The translations under genes and the position numbers were made by a program. A stretch of 64,000 bases of DNA. Source: Posidonia oceanica. Its lineage: Eukaryota; Streptophyta; Magnoliopsida; Alismatales; Posidoniaceae. Every line of letters begins with the position of its first letter. The first letter of the stretch is position 1. Below, one piece after another: positions 1 to 11,394 of this stretch. Under the pieces are notes generated by a model. That model did no database searches and was not told the origin of the DNA. It was given only the letters and a program-made list of their open reading frames with translations. The stretch is from assembly GCA_037176725.1 (NCBI GenBank), contig JAZBRS010000014.1, positions 72,646,501 to 72,710,500 on the forward strand, given 5' to 3'.

Positions 1-3000
1 CGCCCAAGACCATTCGCCGAACCTCCAGCTACCTCCCCGAAGCTCCCGCTCGATCCAGAGAGCAACACGCCGCCCCACTCACCTCCGGCGGCCCTCAGTC
101 GACCCACCAACTGCCTTCTCCCGCCCGAGCCACAGAAGTCCCGCTCGAACATCTGGGAAGCACCGGAAGGACGCTCCGAGGCAGCTCCAGCAGTCGCGAG
201 CCACTGAGGACGTCCGCAGCGACCGGACGACGTCCGCCGGCCGTCTCCAACTCTGCCGAGATCGGGGGCACTTTCCAGACACCACCGCAGGTAATAACTG
301 ACCTCCCCCGCTCCCTCTCCTCCTCCTGCTGCTCCTCCGCCGGTCAGAAGCCGCTTCCGCACATTCCAGATGCTCCAGCAGCACGCCGGCCTTCCTGTCT
401 TCTCCGGCGCCGGCAGCTTGTCTTCCGGGCGCTCCAGCCACTGGAACGCCGCTCCGATGCTGCCCAGAGCTCCGCACGGTCACCAGCACCGCCCTCCACC
501 GGTCTGCACCTCCTCAGCCTCCCCTGTCGGCGGCCACAAGCACTGCAAGCTCTGCTGCTACAGTGTCCGTCGCCGCCGACGAGCCACTGTTCACTTATTT
601 TTCAGTTGATAAAGTTTTTGATGCAAATATTGCATTTATGCCTTAAGTTCTTATTTTTTTTGCGTTTTAGTCCTCAGTTTACTTATTTCGCTTAGTTCTT
701 AATTACATACCATGCTAAATTGCACAAAACATCTGTATTTCTCTGCATTTGCTTTTCAGTCCCTCCACTGTGCGTTTCAGTTATAAATTTTTGTGCTTTA
801 GCCCCTCTGTTTTTGATTATTGCACTTAGATCCTGTTTTAAATCAGCCTATTTAATTACATGCATTTTACTATGCTGCATTGCATTCTAGGTCCTTGCAT
901 TTTACTGTTTTTGCATTCAGGTCCCATGCACTGTAGAACTTAGGGTTTATTTTCTTGTTTTGCATACTGCATTGCACATTTGCCCCCCCAGTTTTTGCAT
1001 ATTTGCATTTAGGTCCATTTTAAATGGACAGTAACTCTGGCATGCATCTTTAGCTTATTACATTGCATTTTTGACCCTGATCTTTTTAAAAATCACACTA
1101 TAGTCCTGTAATCTATTTTTCAGAGTATATTTTGCATATAAAATTGCATTTTCAGACCCCGCATGATTTGAAAATCACACATAGAGCCTTGCATCTTTTG
1201 AAAAATTATGTGAAAAGACTGTTTTACCCCTAGGTTGCATTTTAACCCCCATGCTTGCAAAAATTGCATGTAGGCCCTCCACTCGCATCCCCGGACTCCC
1301 TAGAACCCCTGTTTTCTGGAAAATTTGCATCTTAGCCCCTTCCTTTTTCAAAAATACTTTTAAACCCCCGTTCTTTCCAAATGGCTTTTCCTTGTCTTCT
1401 CTGGCTTTGCATAGCATTCCGCATCCATTTAATCTTGCATTTAAGCTCCCCTTTGCATACACCAAGCACTTCTAACTCCCCTTCACTTGGGAGGACCTTC
1501 AGCACACCCCTAGGACCTCCTGAACACTTAGATCTATTCTTCTCTCCTGTTCTGGCCCTTCTGCTCCGGAGCCGCGATATCTTTCAATCCGACCGTTGGA
1601 TCTCCCCAAGTAAGCTGCCCAGGCGACCGCAGCGAGACGCTCTTCAGCATGGACCAAACAGATCTCCGATCAGACTCCCGGATCTCCAGGTATATCTTCC
1701 TGAACTTCTACATTGCATTCATTTTGCATGCCATTTGCACCGTTTTGCGTGCCTTTTAGTTTCTTCGCCTCGTTTTGCGTGCCGCTTCTTTGTCTTGCAC
1801 CGTTTTGCGTGCCCTTTGGTTTTTTCGCCTCGTTTCGCGTGTTTTCATGTTTTATCGCTCCGTTTTGTGCGCCGCTTCTCTATTCTGCACCGTTTTGCGT
1901 GCCTTTTAGTTTCTTCGCCTCGTTTTGCCTGCCATCGCGTTTTATCGCTCCGTTTTGCGCGCTGCCTCTTTGTCTTGCACCGTTTTGCGCGCCCTTTAGT
2001 TTTTTTCGCCTCGTTTCGCGTGTTTTCATGCTTTATCGCTCCGTTTTGCGCGCCGCTTCTCTATCTTGCACCGTTTTGCGTGCCTTTTGGTTTCTCCGCC
2101 TCGTTTTGCGTGCCATCGCGTTTTATCGCTCCGTTTTGCGCGCCGCTTCTTTGTCTTGCACCGTTTCGCGTGCCCTTTAGTTTTTTCGCCTCGTTTTGCG
2201 TGCCATCGCGTTTTATCGCTCCGTCTTGCGCGCCGCTTCTTTGTCTTGCACCGTTTTGCGTGCCCCTTAGCTTTTTCTCCCCGTTTTGCGCATTTCCAAG
2301 TTTTCTCGCTCCGTTTTGCGTGCCACCTCTTTGTCTTGCACCGTTTTGCGCGCCCTTTAGTTTTTTTTGTCTCGTTTTGCGTGTTTTCAAGTTTTCTCGC
2401 TCCGTTTTGCGTGCCGCTTCTTTGTCTTGCACCGTTTTGCGTGCCCTTTAGTTTTCTTGCCTCGTTTTGCGCGCAGTCTTGTTTTCCTGCACCGTTTTGC
2501 GTGCCCTTTCGGTTTCTCGTCTCGTTTTGCGTGCCCTGGTGTTTTCTTGCCTAGTTTTGCGCCCTTCTTTCGTTTTCTCGCACGGTTTTGCGTCCTTGTT
2601 CCATTTCTTGCCTCATTTTGCATGTCAACCCTGTTCTCGCATCTTTTTGCATACTACTTTCGTTCCTCGCACTGTTTTACGCCGTTTTCCCTTACATGTC
2701 GATTGCATTGCATGGTTTTCTCGCCGTTTTGTTTTATCGCCTGCATTTGCGTATAGGGCGATGATGCTTACTGCCCGGAGTTCTCACGAGCCAGGTTTCG
2801 CCCGGTTCGGAACACGGACAGCGTTGCTGAGCGCTTAGATTGCACGTTTACTTCCTTGCATCGTTTTCCATCACTTAGAGCACACCTTTGAGCATTAGAC
2901 AGGCATTCATTGGCACTTAGGCATTCAAAGTCTGCATCTCTCTGCATATGCGAGCGTAAGCCTAGAAAGACCGATTCTCGGGCGTGTCGGGGGTGCCTAA

Positions 3001-3382
3001 CACCTTCCCCGCGCGTAACAGGAGTCCTTACCCTCTCTTGGCCCGCAATGACCATATTGCCCTTGTCCTAGGCACGAGTCACCTCATTTGCATTCATTTG
3101 CATCTTATTTCTTCTGCATTGCCTTGCATTGCATTTTTTTGCTCGGTTTTGCGTGATTATTCACGCATTTCCCCGGTTTTCCTCGTCTTCCGATTTAATA
3201 GACTTGGTGGCGACTCCGATTTTGTCTTATCTTCTTCTTTTCTTTCCCTTTTTCCCCCTTTTAAATGTTTTCGAGTTAGGTCTTCCTTCTCGGATATAGC
3301 CGCTTATAGTGAGCCTGATTCCGATCGGTGCACGCGAGCTTTGGCATCGTGCATGGACGATCCGAACACTGGGATTACTACA
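1..3382 (+). mobile_element. Family-1 LTR, 5'-truncated by the window edge
   Basis: This is the right-hand part of a very long Ty3/Gypsy LTR. It has the same order of zones as the complete 5-kb LTR at 18657-23656: a GC-rich CAGC/CCG zone (1-560), an AT-rich zone with repeated TTGCATTTAGGTCC-like motifs (about 620-1480), a tandem-repeat zone, the ATGATGCTTACTGC block at 2761, the hairpin block GGGGGTGCCTAACACCTTCCCC at 2989-3010, the GGTGGCGACTCC motif at about 3206, and the terminal segment ending TTACTACA at 3382. No PBS follows, so it is a 3' LTR, a solo LTR or an interrupted 5' LTR. Open frames inside it are low-complexity and I do not call them genes. Confidence 0.8.
1738..2640 (+). repeat. 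30-bp tandem repeat in a 90-bp higher-order period (LTR VNTR)
   Basis: The 30-bp units all begin CGTTTTGCG. They fall into three types that end TCGCCT, TCGCTC and TTGCAC, and the types follow each other in a fixed order, giving a 90-bp higher-order period repeated about eight times before it degrades near 2600. The same LTR position in element A is filled by an unrelated-looking 50-bp repeat. Long frames rich in FCVPFSF or RFACP are by-products of the repeat length being a multiple of three. Confidence 0.85.
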
Positions 3383-3645
3383 GCGCCTAACTCAGTCGCC
3401 ACCAATACTGACGACAGAGTTCAGACCTCAGTTGCCTCTGCATGTGGCGCCTAGATGTGCAATTCAGTGGCTAGGCTGCAAATGGACTTGGGCTTAGGTC
3501 AGGTTATGAATTGGAATTGGGCTTGGAAAATTGGTGGTTTTGGGTTGGATTTGGGTTAGGTTTTGGAGCAGATTTGGCAATACCTTCCTTCGAGCCAACT
3601 TCCAGTAATTCCACCTAAAAGGCCTGTTAAAATGAGGTGTCTACA
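3383..3645 (-). repeat. Inverted head segment of the LTR of element H
   Basis: Read on the minus strand, this segment begins TGTAGACACCTCATTTTAAC, the LTR start of family 2. It continues through the first 260 bp of the LTR to a GTGGCGACTGAGTTAGGCG stretch. A related copy of that last stretch occurs in plus orientation immediately after the segment (3646-3664), so the segment is bounded by an imperfect inverted repeat of about 19 nt. Confidence 0.7.
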
Positions 3646-4639
3646 GCGGCAACTGGGTTTGGCACTACTATGACTGGTGACTTTCTACAACTCAGACTAC
3701 TGTTTGAATCTTTCCCGTGTGGTCGCTGCCGGTCGTCGTCGACCTCTGTCACCCTGCCACCCCGTCCACTCCCCACTTACTCTCCACAACCTCCACCCGC
3801 TAAACACCAACTACCACTTACTTCCCTGGCACCGCGTCTCCTCCACGCTGGTGGCCTTCTTGCTCTCACCACAGTCGCTGATCGGCCACTACCTTCGCCG
3901 TCCTTTCCTGTCCGCACTTACTCTAGCCACTTACTTGCCTGCAAGTCAACACATAACCCGCTCTCTCCCCCCTCACTGCCACCACCTGCTCCACTTGCTT
4001 TGGTCGGCGAACAAAAAGCCAGAACCCATCACTGTTGCCTCACGACACCCACAATTCAGAGCTTCTAAGTGAGAATTTGAGCACTCCAGAGTGTTCCTGA
4101 TCCTCCCTTGTGCGTTCCCGATTGTTCCCGAGTGATCCCAAGCCTCCCACACCTCGTCGTTGCCACACGTACCCATCTCCGGTCACCTTCTCCACCTCCG
4201 TTCATCTTCTCCGGCGAGCCACAGGGGTTGCCTCCTCACTCCTTTTGCATGCCTGAGGATCTAGGAACGTTCCCGGACCTCCTCCCTTCATGGTTGAATA
4301 ATTCGACCGACCCCTTGTGCTCTCAACCGTGCCAACGGCCGACGACACGCGGGAACGCCGGCCGACGGAGGTGGGAAAGAGGCGCTTGCCTCTTTTCTCA
4401 GCCCGCGAACACTTCCTTCACCTCCTCCACGTCCCCTCGACGCTTCCTAGCCGATTCATTGGGTCGTTGGCCACTCACATGGCCAGCCCTCAACGAACTC
4501 CGACGGTGCAAGGTGGAGGAGGTGGGTGGAGTGTTCCAAGCCACCATTTTTCACACCGAAGGTGTGGCTGGGATCATGGGAACGTCATCGACATTCTCCA
4601 ATCCTACCCAGCCTTTTTGGCTTAGCCTAGAGCACGCAG

Positions 4640-5720
4640 TTCACCGTTGAAGTCCGATCATCGGACTGTCAAGTTCGCCGCCCCTCCTAGCGGCGACTGG
4701 TCTGTAACTTGGACTGCCATCGACCGATCTTTGGGCCGATGTGCCAGGCGATCTAGGCCACCATTTTGCATGATGTTTGTATGCCTGTGATCGTGGATGA
4801 ATGCTATTTAATGTCATGTATTTAGTTGCTTGTTTAGCGTCACATGTGGTACGAGATTTGGCGCTAAAGTCCACTGTTTGGACTGTCAGATTTGCAGAAG
4901 TGTCGCCAGTTCTACTGGTGACTAACCTACTAACCTACAACTTTGGCAGTCCACCGGTCGGACTTTGAGCCGATGTATCTCGTGACCCAGCCATGCATTT
5001 TAAGTGATTTTTGTTTCCTTGTAATCGTGGTTGATTGGTCTTCAATTCCATGCTTTTAGTTCTTAATATTGCATAGCCTTGGGTGCTAGATTTGGTCATG
5101 AAGTTCGCCCCTGGATTGCCAGTTGGGCCGCCGTCACACCGGCGACTCGACTGTATTTTTAACAGTCAACCGGCTGGACTTTAAACTACTGTATCTCGTG
5201 ACCCATGTTTCCATTTCACAAAGTGATTGCATAGTTTTAATCTTGGATATGCCATCTTTGATTTTGTATGCTTAGTTCCATGTTTTGCATCGCCTAGATA
5301 GCTCGTTTTCGGCAATGAAAGCTGCTGCTTGGGAGTACTGTGCATGGCCTTGTCGCGTGGGAGACCGGCAACTTGCTCCAGTGCCACTCACATTGGTGAC
5401 TTGGTTAGTTGCTGCTCTCAGTGGCGACCTATGTTGCAGTCCAGGCAGTGGATAGAGCCGCTCGCTTGCCGCCTTCTCGCCTTATTTGTTTTAATGATGT
5501 TTCTAATCTTAGAGATGCTACCTTTAATGCCATATTTCTAGTTTTGTGTTTCGTATGGTTTTCTTAGCCTTTTAATGGCGATGATTGCCACTACTGGAAG
5601 CTAGGTGCGTGCTTCTGTCGCTTGTGCTACCAGCGACAGGCACTGCCACCACTCAGGCCAGCGACCCATGTAGTGATCCAGACAATAGGCAGAGCCACCC
5701 CAGCTGTCGCCTTTTGTCTG
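4640..5720 (+). repeat. Diverged ~230-bp modules with GTCGCC...GGCGAC cores (LTR of H)
   Basis: About four to five diverged copies of a module of roughly 220-240 bp follow one another. Each has an inverted-repeat core of the type GTCGCC, a 10-14 nt spacer, then GGCGAC (near 4671-4700, 4900-4925, 5125-5150, 5390-5440 and 5611-5640). The cores are followed by phrases such as ACTTTGAGC and TCTCGTGACCCA and by an AT-rich spacer ending in CATGC/TTGCAT words. Module divergence is high, so copy number is approximate. Confidence 0.6.
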
Positions 5721-6296
5721 CTTTATTCGACTCCTTTGGTTTCAGTTTCGCTTTCCTTGTTTGTTTGTTGCCTCTCTACAATGCTTTAACTTTAATTAAT
5801 CGCTTTTAAACAAGGTTTGCTAAGCTTTGCATGGTTTATAATTGCATATTGCATACCGCCTTAGGGCGAACATAAATTGGCATTTATTTGCCAACATTTG
5901 CCACACAATAGCGGATCAGTTTAGAAAGATCGATTCTTCGAGCGTGTCGGGGGTGCCTAACACCTTCCCCTCACGTAACAGGAGTCCTTATCCTTTCTCT
6001 AGACCACATATACTTTGTGTCATAAACATTCGGATTGGATTGGCATATTTTTAAAATGCATAAGTTTTCTTTGCACGTTTCTTACATGGTTTTCCTAGTC
6101 TTTCTGTTTTAATAGATTAGGTGGCGACTCCTTGTCTTTTCTTTTATTTTCCTTTTGCATTCGCCCCTACTTTTCAGGTGTTTTTTCAAGTTGAATGTCC
6201 CTCCTTGGATCCATTGGTATTAGTGGCCTCTCATCGGTCGGTGCGTGCGAGCTTTGGCAGTGTGCATGGACGCGTCGATTTGACGGGTTACTACAA

Positions 6297-6315
6297 TGGT
6301 GACTCCGCTGGGGAT
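6297..6315 (+). other. Primer-binding site of element H (tRNA-Arg type)
   Basis: TGGTGACTCCGCTGGGGAT lies one base after the LTR end. It differs by a C-to-T change from the expected complement of the 3' end of plant tRNA-Arg (TGGCGACTCC...). This establishes the 5' LTR status and plus orientation of H. Confidence 0.85.
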
Positions 6316-6788
6316 ACTAGACTCCGACTTTCGTTTCCACTCTTCTGCTTTTTGTGTGGCTTGTTTCTCTGCTTAGCTTAGCATTTGTTACCTTGTTTGT
6401 TTACTTATTGCATTAATCTTTATTCTTTGCTTACCTTTGCATTTATTTACCTTATTTACTTAATTACCGCTTTAATTCATGCACTTTCCTTATTTTAGCA
6501 TTTAATTGCCATGCTTGCAGGATTATTGCATTAATCCATGCCTTTTGCCTGATGTTTGGCTTACTTTACACAAATATGCCATGTCACTTCATTTATACAC
6601 ATGCCATGCTTTTATATGCTTTTTGATGTGTTGATTGTCTTTCATTTTCACATATCATGTAACACAACACTAGCACATGCCATGAGCATGCATTTTGCAA
6701 TGATGTGTGATGTCTGCTTGCCATGTTTGGGTGATTTTCTTCCCATTTTTGCACTAGGCCTAAGGACAATTAGAGATTGGTTGCTTCC
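6316..6788 (+). other. Untranslated leader of element H, cut by insertion of F
   Basis: This leader is homologous to that of element D (from 40487), including the late phrase CCTAAGGACAATTAGAGA followed by TTGTTTCC-like sequence. It breaks off at 6788 where the 3' LTR of F begins. No coding region is visible. The rest of H is outside the window. Confidence 0.75.
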
Positions 6789-9493
6789 TATAGTAACCTT
6801 GAAAATCGGTGCGTCCATGCACGATGCCAAAGATCGCGTACACCGACTGATAGTAGGTCACTCTTAGCAGGTGGATTCGAGGAGGGATGTTCGACTCAAA
6901 AACACCGAAAAATAGAGATGAACGTGAAAGGAAAATTAAAAGAAAAGACAGGGAGTCGCCACCTAATTTATTAAAACGGAAAAACTAGGAAAACTGTATA
7001 AGGAAAACTTATGCATTACGAAAGCATGCAAAATCCAATATGAATGTGTGACACAAAGTCAATGCGGTCCAGAGAAAGGGTAAGGACTCCTGTTACGTGC
7101 GGGGAAGGTGTTAGGCAGCCTCGACATGCCCGAGGAATCGGTCTTTCTTGACTGATCCGCCATTGTGTGGCAAATGTTGGCAAATAAATGCCGGTATATG
7201 TTCGCCCTAAGGCGGTATGCAACTTGCATTTATAAACCATGTGAAGCTTAGCAAACCTTGTTTAAAAGGGATTAAGTAAAATTAAAACATTGTACGGAGG
7301 CGATAAACAACAAGGGAAACGAATCCGAAACCAGAAGCATTGAATAAAGCAGGCAAAAAGCGACAACAAGGGCAGCTAAGCACACTACCTGGATCAGTGC
7401 ATGGGTCGCCTATCTGACAGGCGCCTGTGCCTGTCGCCGGTAGGGCTGGCGGCAGAGGCACAAACCCAGCTCCCCATACAGTAGTGATCATTGCCACAAA
7501 AGGGGAACAAAAGCGATATGAAATTGAAAATTTAAACCTAGGAATCACAGATAACATGCCCAACATCAAGATCAGTATGAAAACAAGTCAAGAAAGCGAA
7601 GCGATAGGGTGGCAAACTAGCGGCTTGCTCGCTACTTGGACTGCAGAGTGGGTCACCAATGAGAGCAGCAGCCAACCCAGTCGCCACAGTGAGTGGCGCT
7701 CAGGCTGGTCACCGCTGCATCAAGCGACAGGACCACGCACAGCTTTCCCAAGCAGTGGCTTTCATTGCCAAGAACAAGCTAGATAATCAAAGTAAAACTT
7801 GAAACAAAACACATGGAGTTAAAGCTGGCACAACCAGGAGTAAAAGAATGCATTCAAACAATGAAATGGACAAGTGAGTCACGAGATATAGTGGCCTGAA
7901 GTTGGTCGGAGGGCTGGCTCGAGTTGCAGCCGAGTCGCCGGTTGGACTGGCGACAGGCCTGCAACTCCAGTAGCTTAAACAACCAAGTTCATGGCCAAAC
8001 CAAGGACCCACGACTATGCAAAATGGAAATCTAATTATACAAGCATGTAGATCTAACATCCAAGATTACAAACATATAACAAACATGCAAAATGGGACTT
8101 TGAGTCGGCCGGAGCAGCAGCTCAAAGTCCGACCGGCAGGCAGGTCGTGTTGTAGGTCAGTCGTCGCTCACACTGGTGGCTGACTTGGCAGTCCATTCAT
8201 CGGACTTCAACGTCGAAATTCACCGCTTGGGTGAAGCCTAAAATGCCGATGAGGGTCGGGGAAGCACGACGGCTTTCCCACGAACCCAACTACACCTTCG
8301 ATGTGGAAAATGGTGGCTCGAGGAGCTCCATCCACCTCCTCCACTTTGCGCCGCTGGTGCTTGTTGAGCTCCGGACACAAAGGTAGCCAAAGGCTCGAGG
8401 AGTTGGCTAGGAAGTTTCGTGGCATGGAGGAGGACGCAAGGGAGCATCCACAGGTCGAGGAGAGAGACTCGTGCCTCTTTCCCACCTCCGCCGGCACCTC
8501 ACTGGCGTTGCCGTGCCTCCTCGGCCGTTGGGCCGACCGAGAGCGTAAAGAGATGAACAACTATTCTAAAAGGGAAGAGAAGAGGACCGAGAGGCTTCCC
8601 GGATCCTCAAACAGGCAATGCGTTGAGGTATACTACCTCTATGGCTTGCTGGAGTTGGCGGAGAAGGCTCATCGGAGTTGGATAACAAGATAACGGCGAG
8701 GCTTGGAAAGGGTCGGGTTCACTCGGAATCACTCAAGGAAAGGTTGGAAAGGCTCTGGGAACTCTCAATTGCGCTCTGGAAGCAAGTGAAGAGGAAGTGT
8801 GCATGTGTGTGAGTGAAAAACGGTGATGGGTTTAGGCGGCAGTGGTGGGTTTTGTTGGATGGGTCAGCTCTGGGCACGAGGAAGAAGGGCGCAGTGAGGG
8901 TTGTGAGAGCGGGAAGAGGGCCGGTTCTGGCAGGGAAGTAAGTGGGGAAGGGAAAGGGAGTAAGTGTGGCCGTAGGTGAGGACGACGAAGTCGTCGATGG
9001 TAGGCGGCCGGCGAAGGCGGTGGAAGGAGATCTGTGAGTGGCAAGTGGCCGGCGAGGTGAGTAAGTGCGGCTAGAGAAGTAAGTGGGGTTTGTCGTGTAG
9101 TGGGTGGCCAAGAGTGGGCGAGTAAGTGGCCGAGGGGATGGGTGGCAGGTGACGATGACCGGCAGCGGCCGCACGGGAAAGGTTTGGGTGGTGACCTGAG
9201 TTACAGTCCAGTCGCCGCTAGCCATGGCGCCAAACCCAGTCGCCACTAATATTGGCGACGAGGTCTAGTCGCTTCTGCATGCGGCGCCTGAAGGTGCAAC
9301 TCAGTAAACTGGGCTGCTATTGGGCTTGTGATGGGCTTGGGTTGGTTTAAGGCTTGGGTTAAGTTCGTGAAATGGGATTGGATGATTTTGGGTTGGTTTT
9401 GGGTAAGGTTTTGAATAGGATTCGCTGTACCATCTTTTGAGCAAACTTCCAGAGATTCTCCAACAAAAGGTCTGTCAAAATGGGGTGTCTATA
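6789..9493 (-). mobile_element. 3' LTR of element F (family 2)
   Basis: On the minus strand this LTR starts at 9493 with TATAGACACCCCATTTTGAC (TG changed to TA) and ends at 6789 with TTACTATA. It is preceded on its own strand by a PPT (GAGGGGCATC). It carries the family block at 7101-7120, in which the hairpin stem is broken (GCAGCC instead of GCACCCC), and the GTCGCC/GGCGAC cores near 7405-7450, 7665-7715, 7915-7960 and 8095-8200. The open frame of 175 codons on the minus strand at 8719-9246 is proline/threonine-rich LTR sequence with no recognisable domain. Confidence 0.85.
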
Positions 9494-9505
9494 GATGCCC
9501 CTCCC
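9494..9505 (-). other. Polypurine tract of element F
   Basis: On the minus strand, AGGGAGGGGCATC abuts the LTR start directly. The same tract precedes the 3' LTRs of D (GGGAGGGGCATC) and A (TGGAGGGGCATT). It primes plus-strand DNA synthesis in LTR retroelements. Confidence 0.85.
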
Positions 9506-10104
9506 TGAGCGAGGTCAAGTGTAGAGAGATCGTGTCTCAAGGTTGACAAGACACCCCACTCGACACCAGTAGGAGCACAAATGCTATCGGCGTGAGTCAC
9601 TTATTCGACAGATGCACCGAAAGTTGTGACTCGTTGCCGCAATGCAAAAATACAGATGCAGATGCAGATGTAGATGCAAATGCTGATGCAATGCATGCTA
9701 AAGTAACTACCTAGCACATGATGTTATCAAAAAAGAATTGCAGGGTTGATGCAAAAGGATACTAAAAAGGCTGCAGTGCAATGCAAAAATTTGACAGTTA
9801 GTCCAAATTTACGCAAAAGATGGCGCCGGACAAGACTAACCAGCTTGTCATCCAAGCAGTGAGGGCTGCCAGCCCAGAGAGGGGAAAAGAGATAGCTTGT
9901 CCCAGCCCTAGGAAGCAAGCGAAACGGCTAGGGCCGCGAAAGGGGCAAAATAAAAAAAGCGCGAGAGAAGAGGGGCATCTTTTCCTGTAAAAAAGGCATA
10001 CGGGACTTCGTCTGCCTGGAACGAAGTCGCACGAAGGATGATGAGTTGGGGATCCGGACCTAACGACCGGAAAGGACAAGCTTCTGGTCAACAGCCGAGG
10101 GAAG
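9506..10104 (-). other. Distal 3' untranslated region of element F
   Basis: This is non-coding. Next to the PPT it contains, on the minus strand, GGGGTGTCTTGTCAACC, conserved with A and D. It is followed by a GATGCAGATGCAGATG-type simple repeat (9656-9695) and AT-rich sequence. I see no gene. Confidence 0.7.
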
Positions 10105-10957
10105 TGATAAGTTTTCGGACTTATTGGCCAGAAGTGATGGTTTTGGAACATCAGCCGGGAGGGTTGCAATTGTAGATGATAAGATATCGGACTTATCGGC
10201 CAGAGGGGATGGTTACTGGACATCAGCCGGAAGTTGCAATTGTAGATGATAAGATATCGGACTTATCGGCCAGGGATGATGGTTTTGGGACATTAGCCAG
10301 AAGTTTGCAATTGCAGATGATAAGATATCGGACTTATCGGCCAGAGATGATGGTTTCGGGACATTAGCCAGAAGTTTGTAATTGCAGATGATAAGATATC
10401 GGACTTATCGGGCAGAGATGATGGTTTCGGAACATCAGCCAGAAGTTTGCAATTGCAGATGATAAGATATCGGACTTATCGGCCAGAGATGATGGTTTTG
10501 GGACATCAGCCGGAAGTTTGCAATTGCAGATGATAAGATATCGTACTTATCGGCTAGAGATGATGGTTTCTGGACATCAGCCGGAAGTTTGCAATTGCAG
10601 ATGATAAGATATCGGACTTATCGGCCAGAGATGATGGTTTCGGTACATTAACTGGAAGTTTGCAATTGCAGATGATAAGATATCAGACTTATCGGCTAGA
10701 GATGATGGTTTCGGGACATTAACTGGAAGTTTGCAATTGCAGATGATAAGATATCGGACTTATCGGCCAGAGATGATGGTTTCGGGATGTTAGCTGGAAG
10801 TTTGCAATTACAGATGATAAGATATCAGACTTATCGGCCAGAGATGATGGTTTCGGGACATTAGTCAGAAGTTTGCAATTGCAGATGATAAGATAACGGA
10901 CTTATCGGCCAGAGATGATGGTTTCGGGACATTAGCTGGAAGTTTGCAATAGCAAAT
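10105..10957 (-). repeat. 71-bp tandem repeat in the 3' UTR of element F, 12 units
   Basis: Units start GATAAGATATCGGACTTATC at 10178, 10248, 10319 and then every 71 bp to 10887, preceded by one diverged unit at 10105. Each unit contains the near-palindrome GATAAGATATCGGACTTATC. Position between the last ORF and the PPT corresponds to the tandem repeats of A and D, although the sequences are unrelated. Confidence 0.92.
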
Positions 10958-11394
10958 GAACCCGTGACATCCAAGTATATCGATGGGGGAAAGATGGGGG
11001 AGTGATACCACAGGGCAGCCAAAAAAAGATCCCCTTGGTATTAGGATGATCCCAGGGGACAACCGAAGCGCCATTGGCATCAAAAACGAAGGATGGAGAC
11101 AAAACTGACGTGTTTGCCAAACGAGTAGTTAGGGATACCACTGGCATCTGGATTGATTGTGGAGGACTTTCCTACAGCATTTTGGCAGCAAGCCTGGCTA
11201 GAGGCCCTAAAGCATGATTGGCAAGAACATACATGCATTGAGCAAACTTGAAACACAAGCAGATGGCACAAAACACTTTTGTATCGATTGAGTCCTGGTT
11301 ACACGCCTGTGGTAGGCTGAATAAGATACAACATGATTAAAAAAAAAACTAAACAAGCAAGCATCTGCACAAAGGCCCAAGCTGATTCGAGCCT
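10958..11394 (-). other. Conserved 3' UTR block of element F
   Basis: This is non-coding and homologous in the minus direction to the blocks at 30075-30150 in A and 53500-53620 in D. It includes, on the minus strand, GGTATCCCTAACTACTCG, a TTTGGCAAACACGTCAGTTTTG phrase shortened at its ends, and a GATGCCAATGG stretch. The remainder (11150-11394) is spacer with no recognisable element. Confidence 0.6.

Larger units (their letters stand above)
3383..6295 (+). mobile_element. Family-2 5' LTR of element H, with inverted head
   Basis: This LTR of about 2.9 kb matches the family-2 LTRs of elements F (2705 bp) and D (2878 bp). It ends TTACTACA and is followed by one base and a PBS. Its first 263 bp (3383-3645) are in reverse orientation, so the LTR head TGTAGACACC reads on the minus strand at 3645. 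The rest, from 3646, runs in the plus direction and aligns with the LTR of F read in reverse. The hairpin block lies at 5949-5970 and a GGTGGCGACTCC motif at about 6120. The middle part is built of diverged modules of about 230 bp. Confidence 0.75.

Noticed and set aside
1381..2756. Long overlapping frames rich in RFACPLVF / FCVPFSF (up to 356 codons).
   Set aside because: They are translations of the 30-bp tandem repeat, whose unit length is a multiple of three; the same region is open in several frames on both strands.
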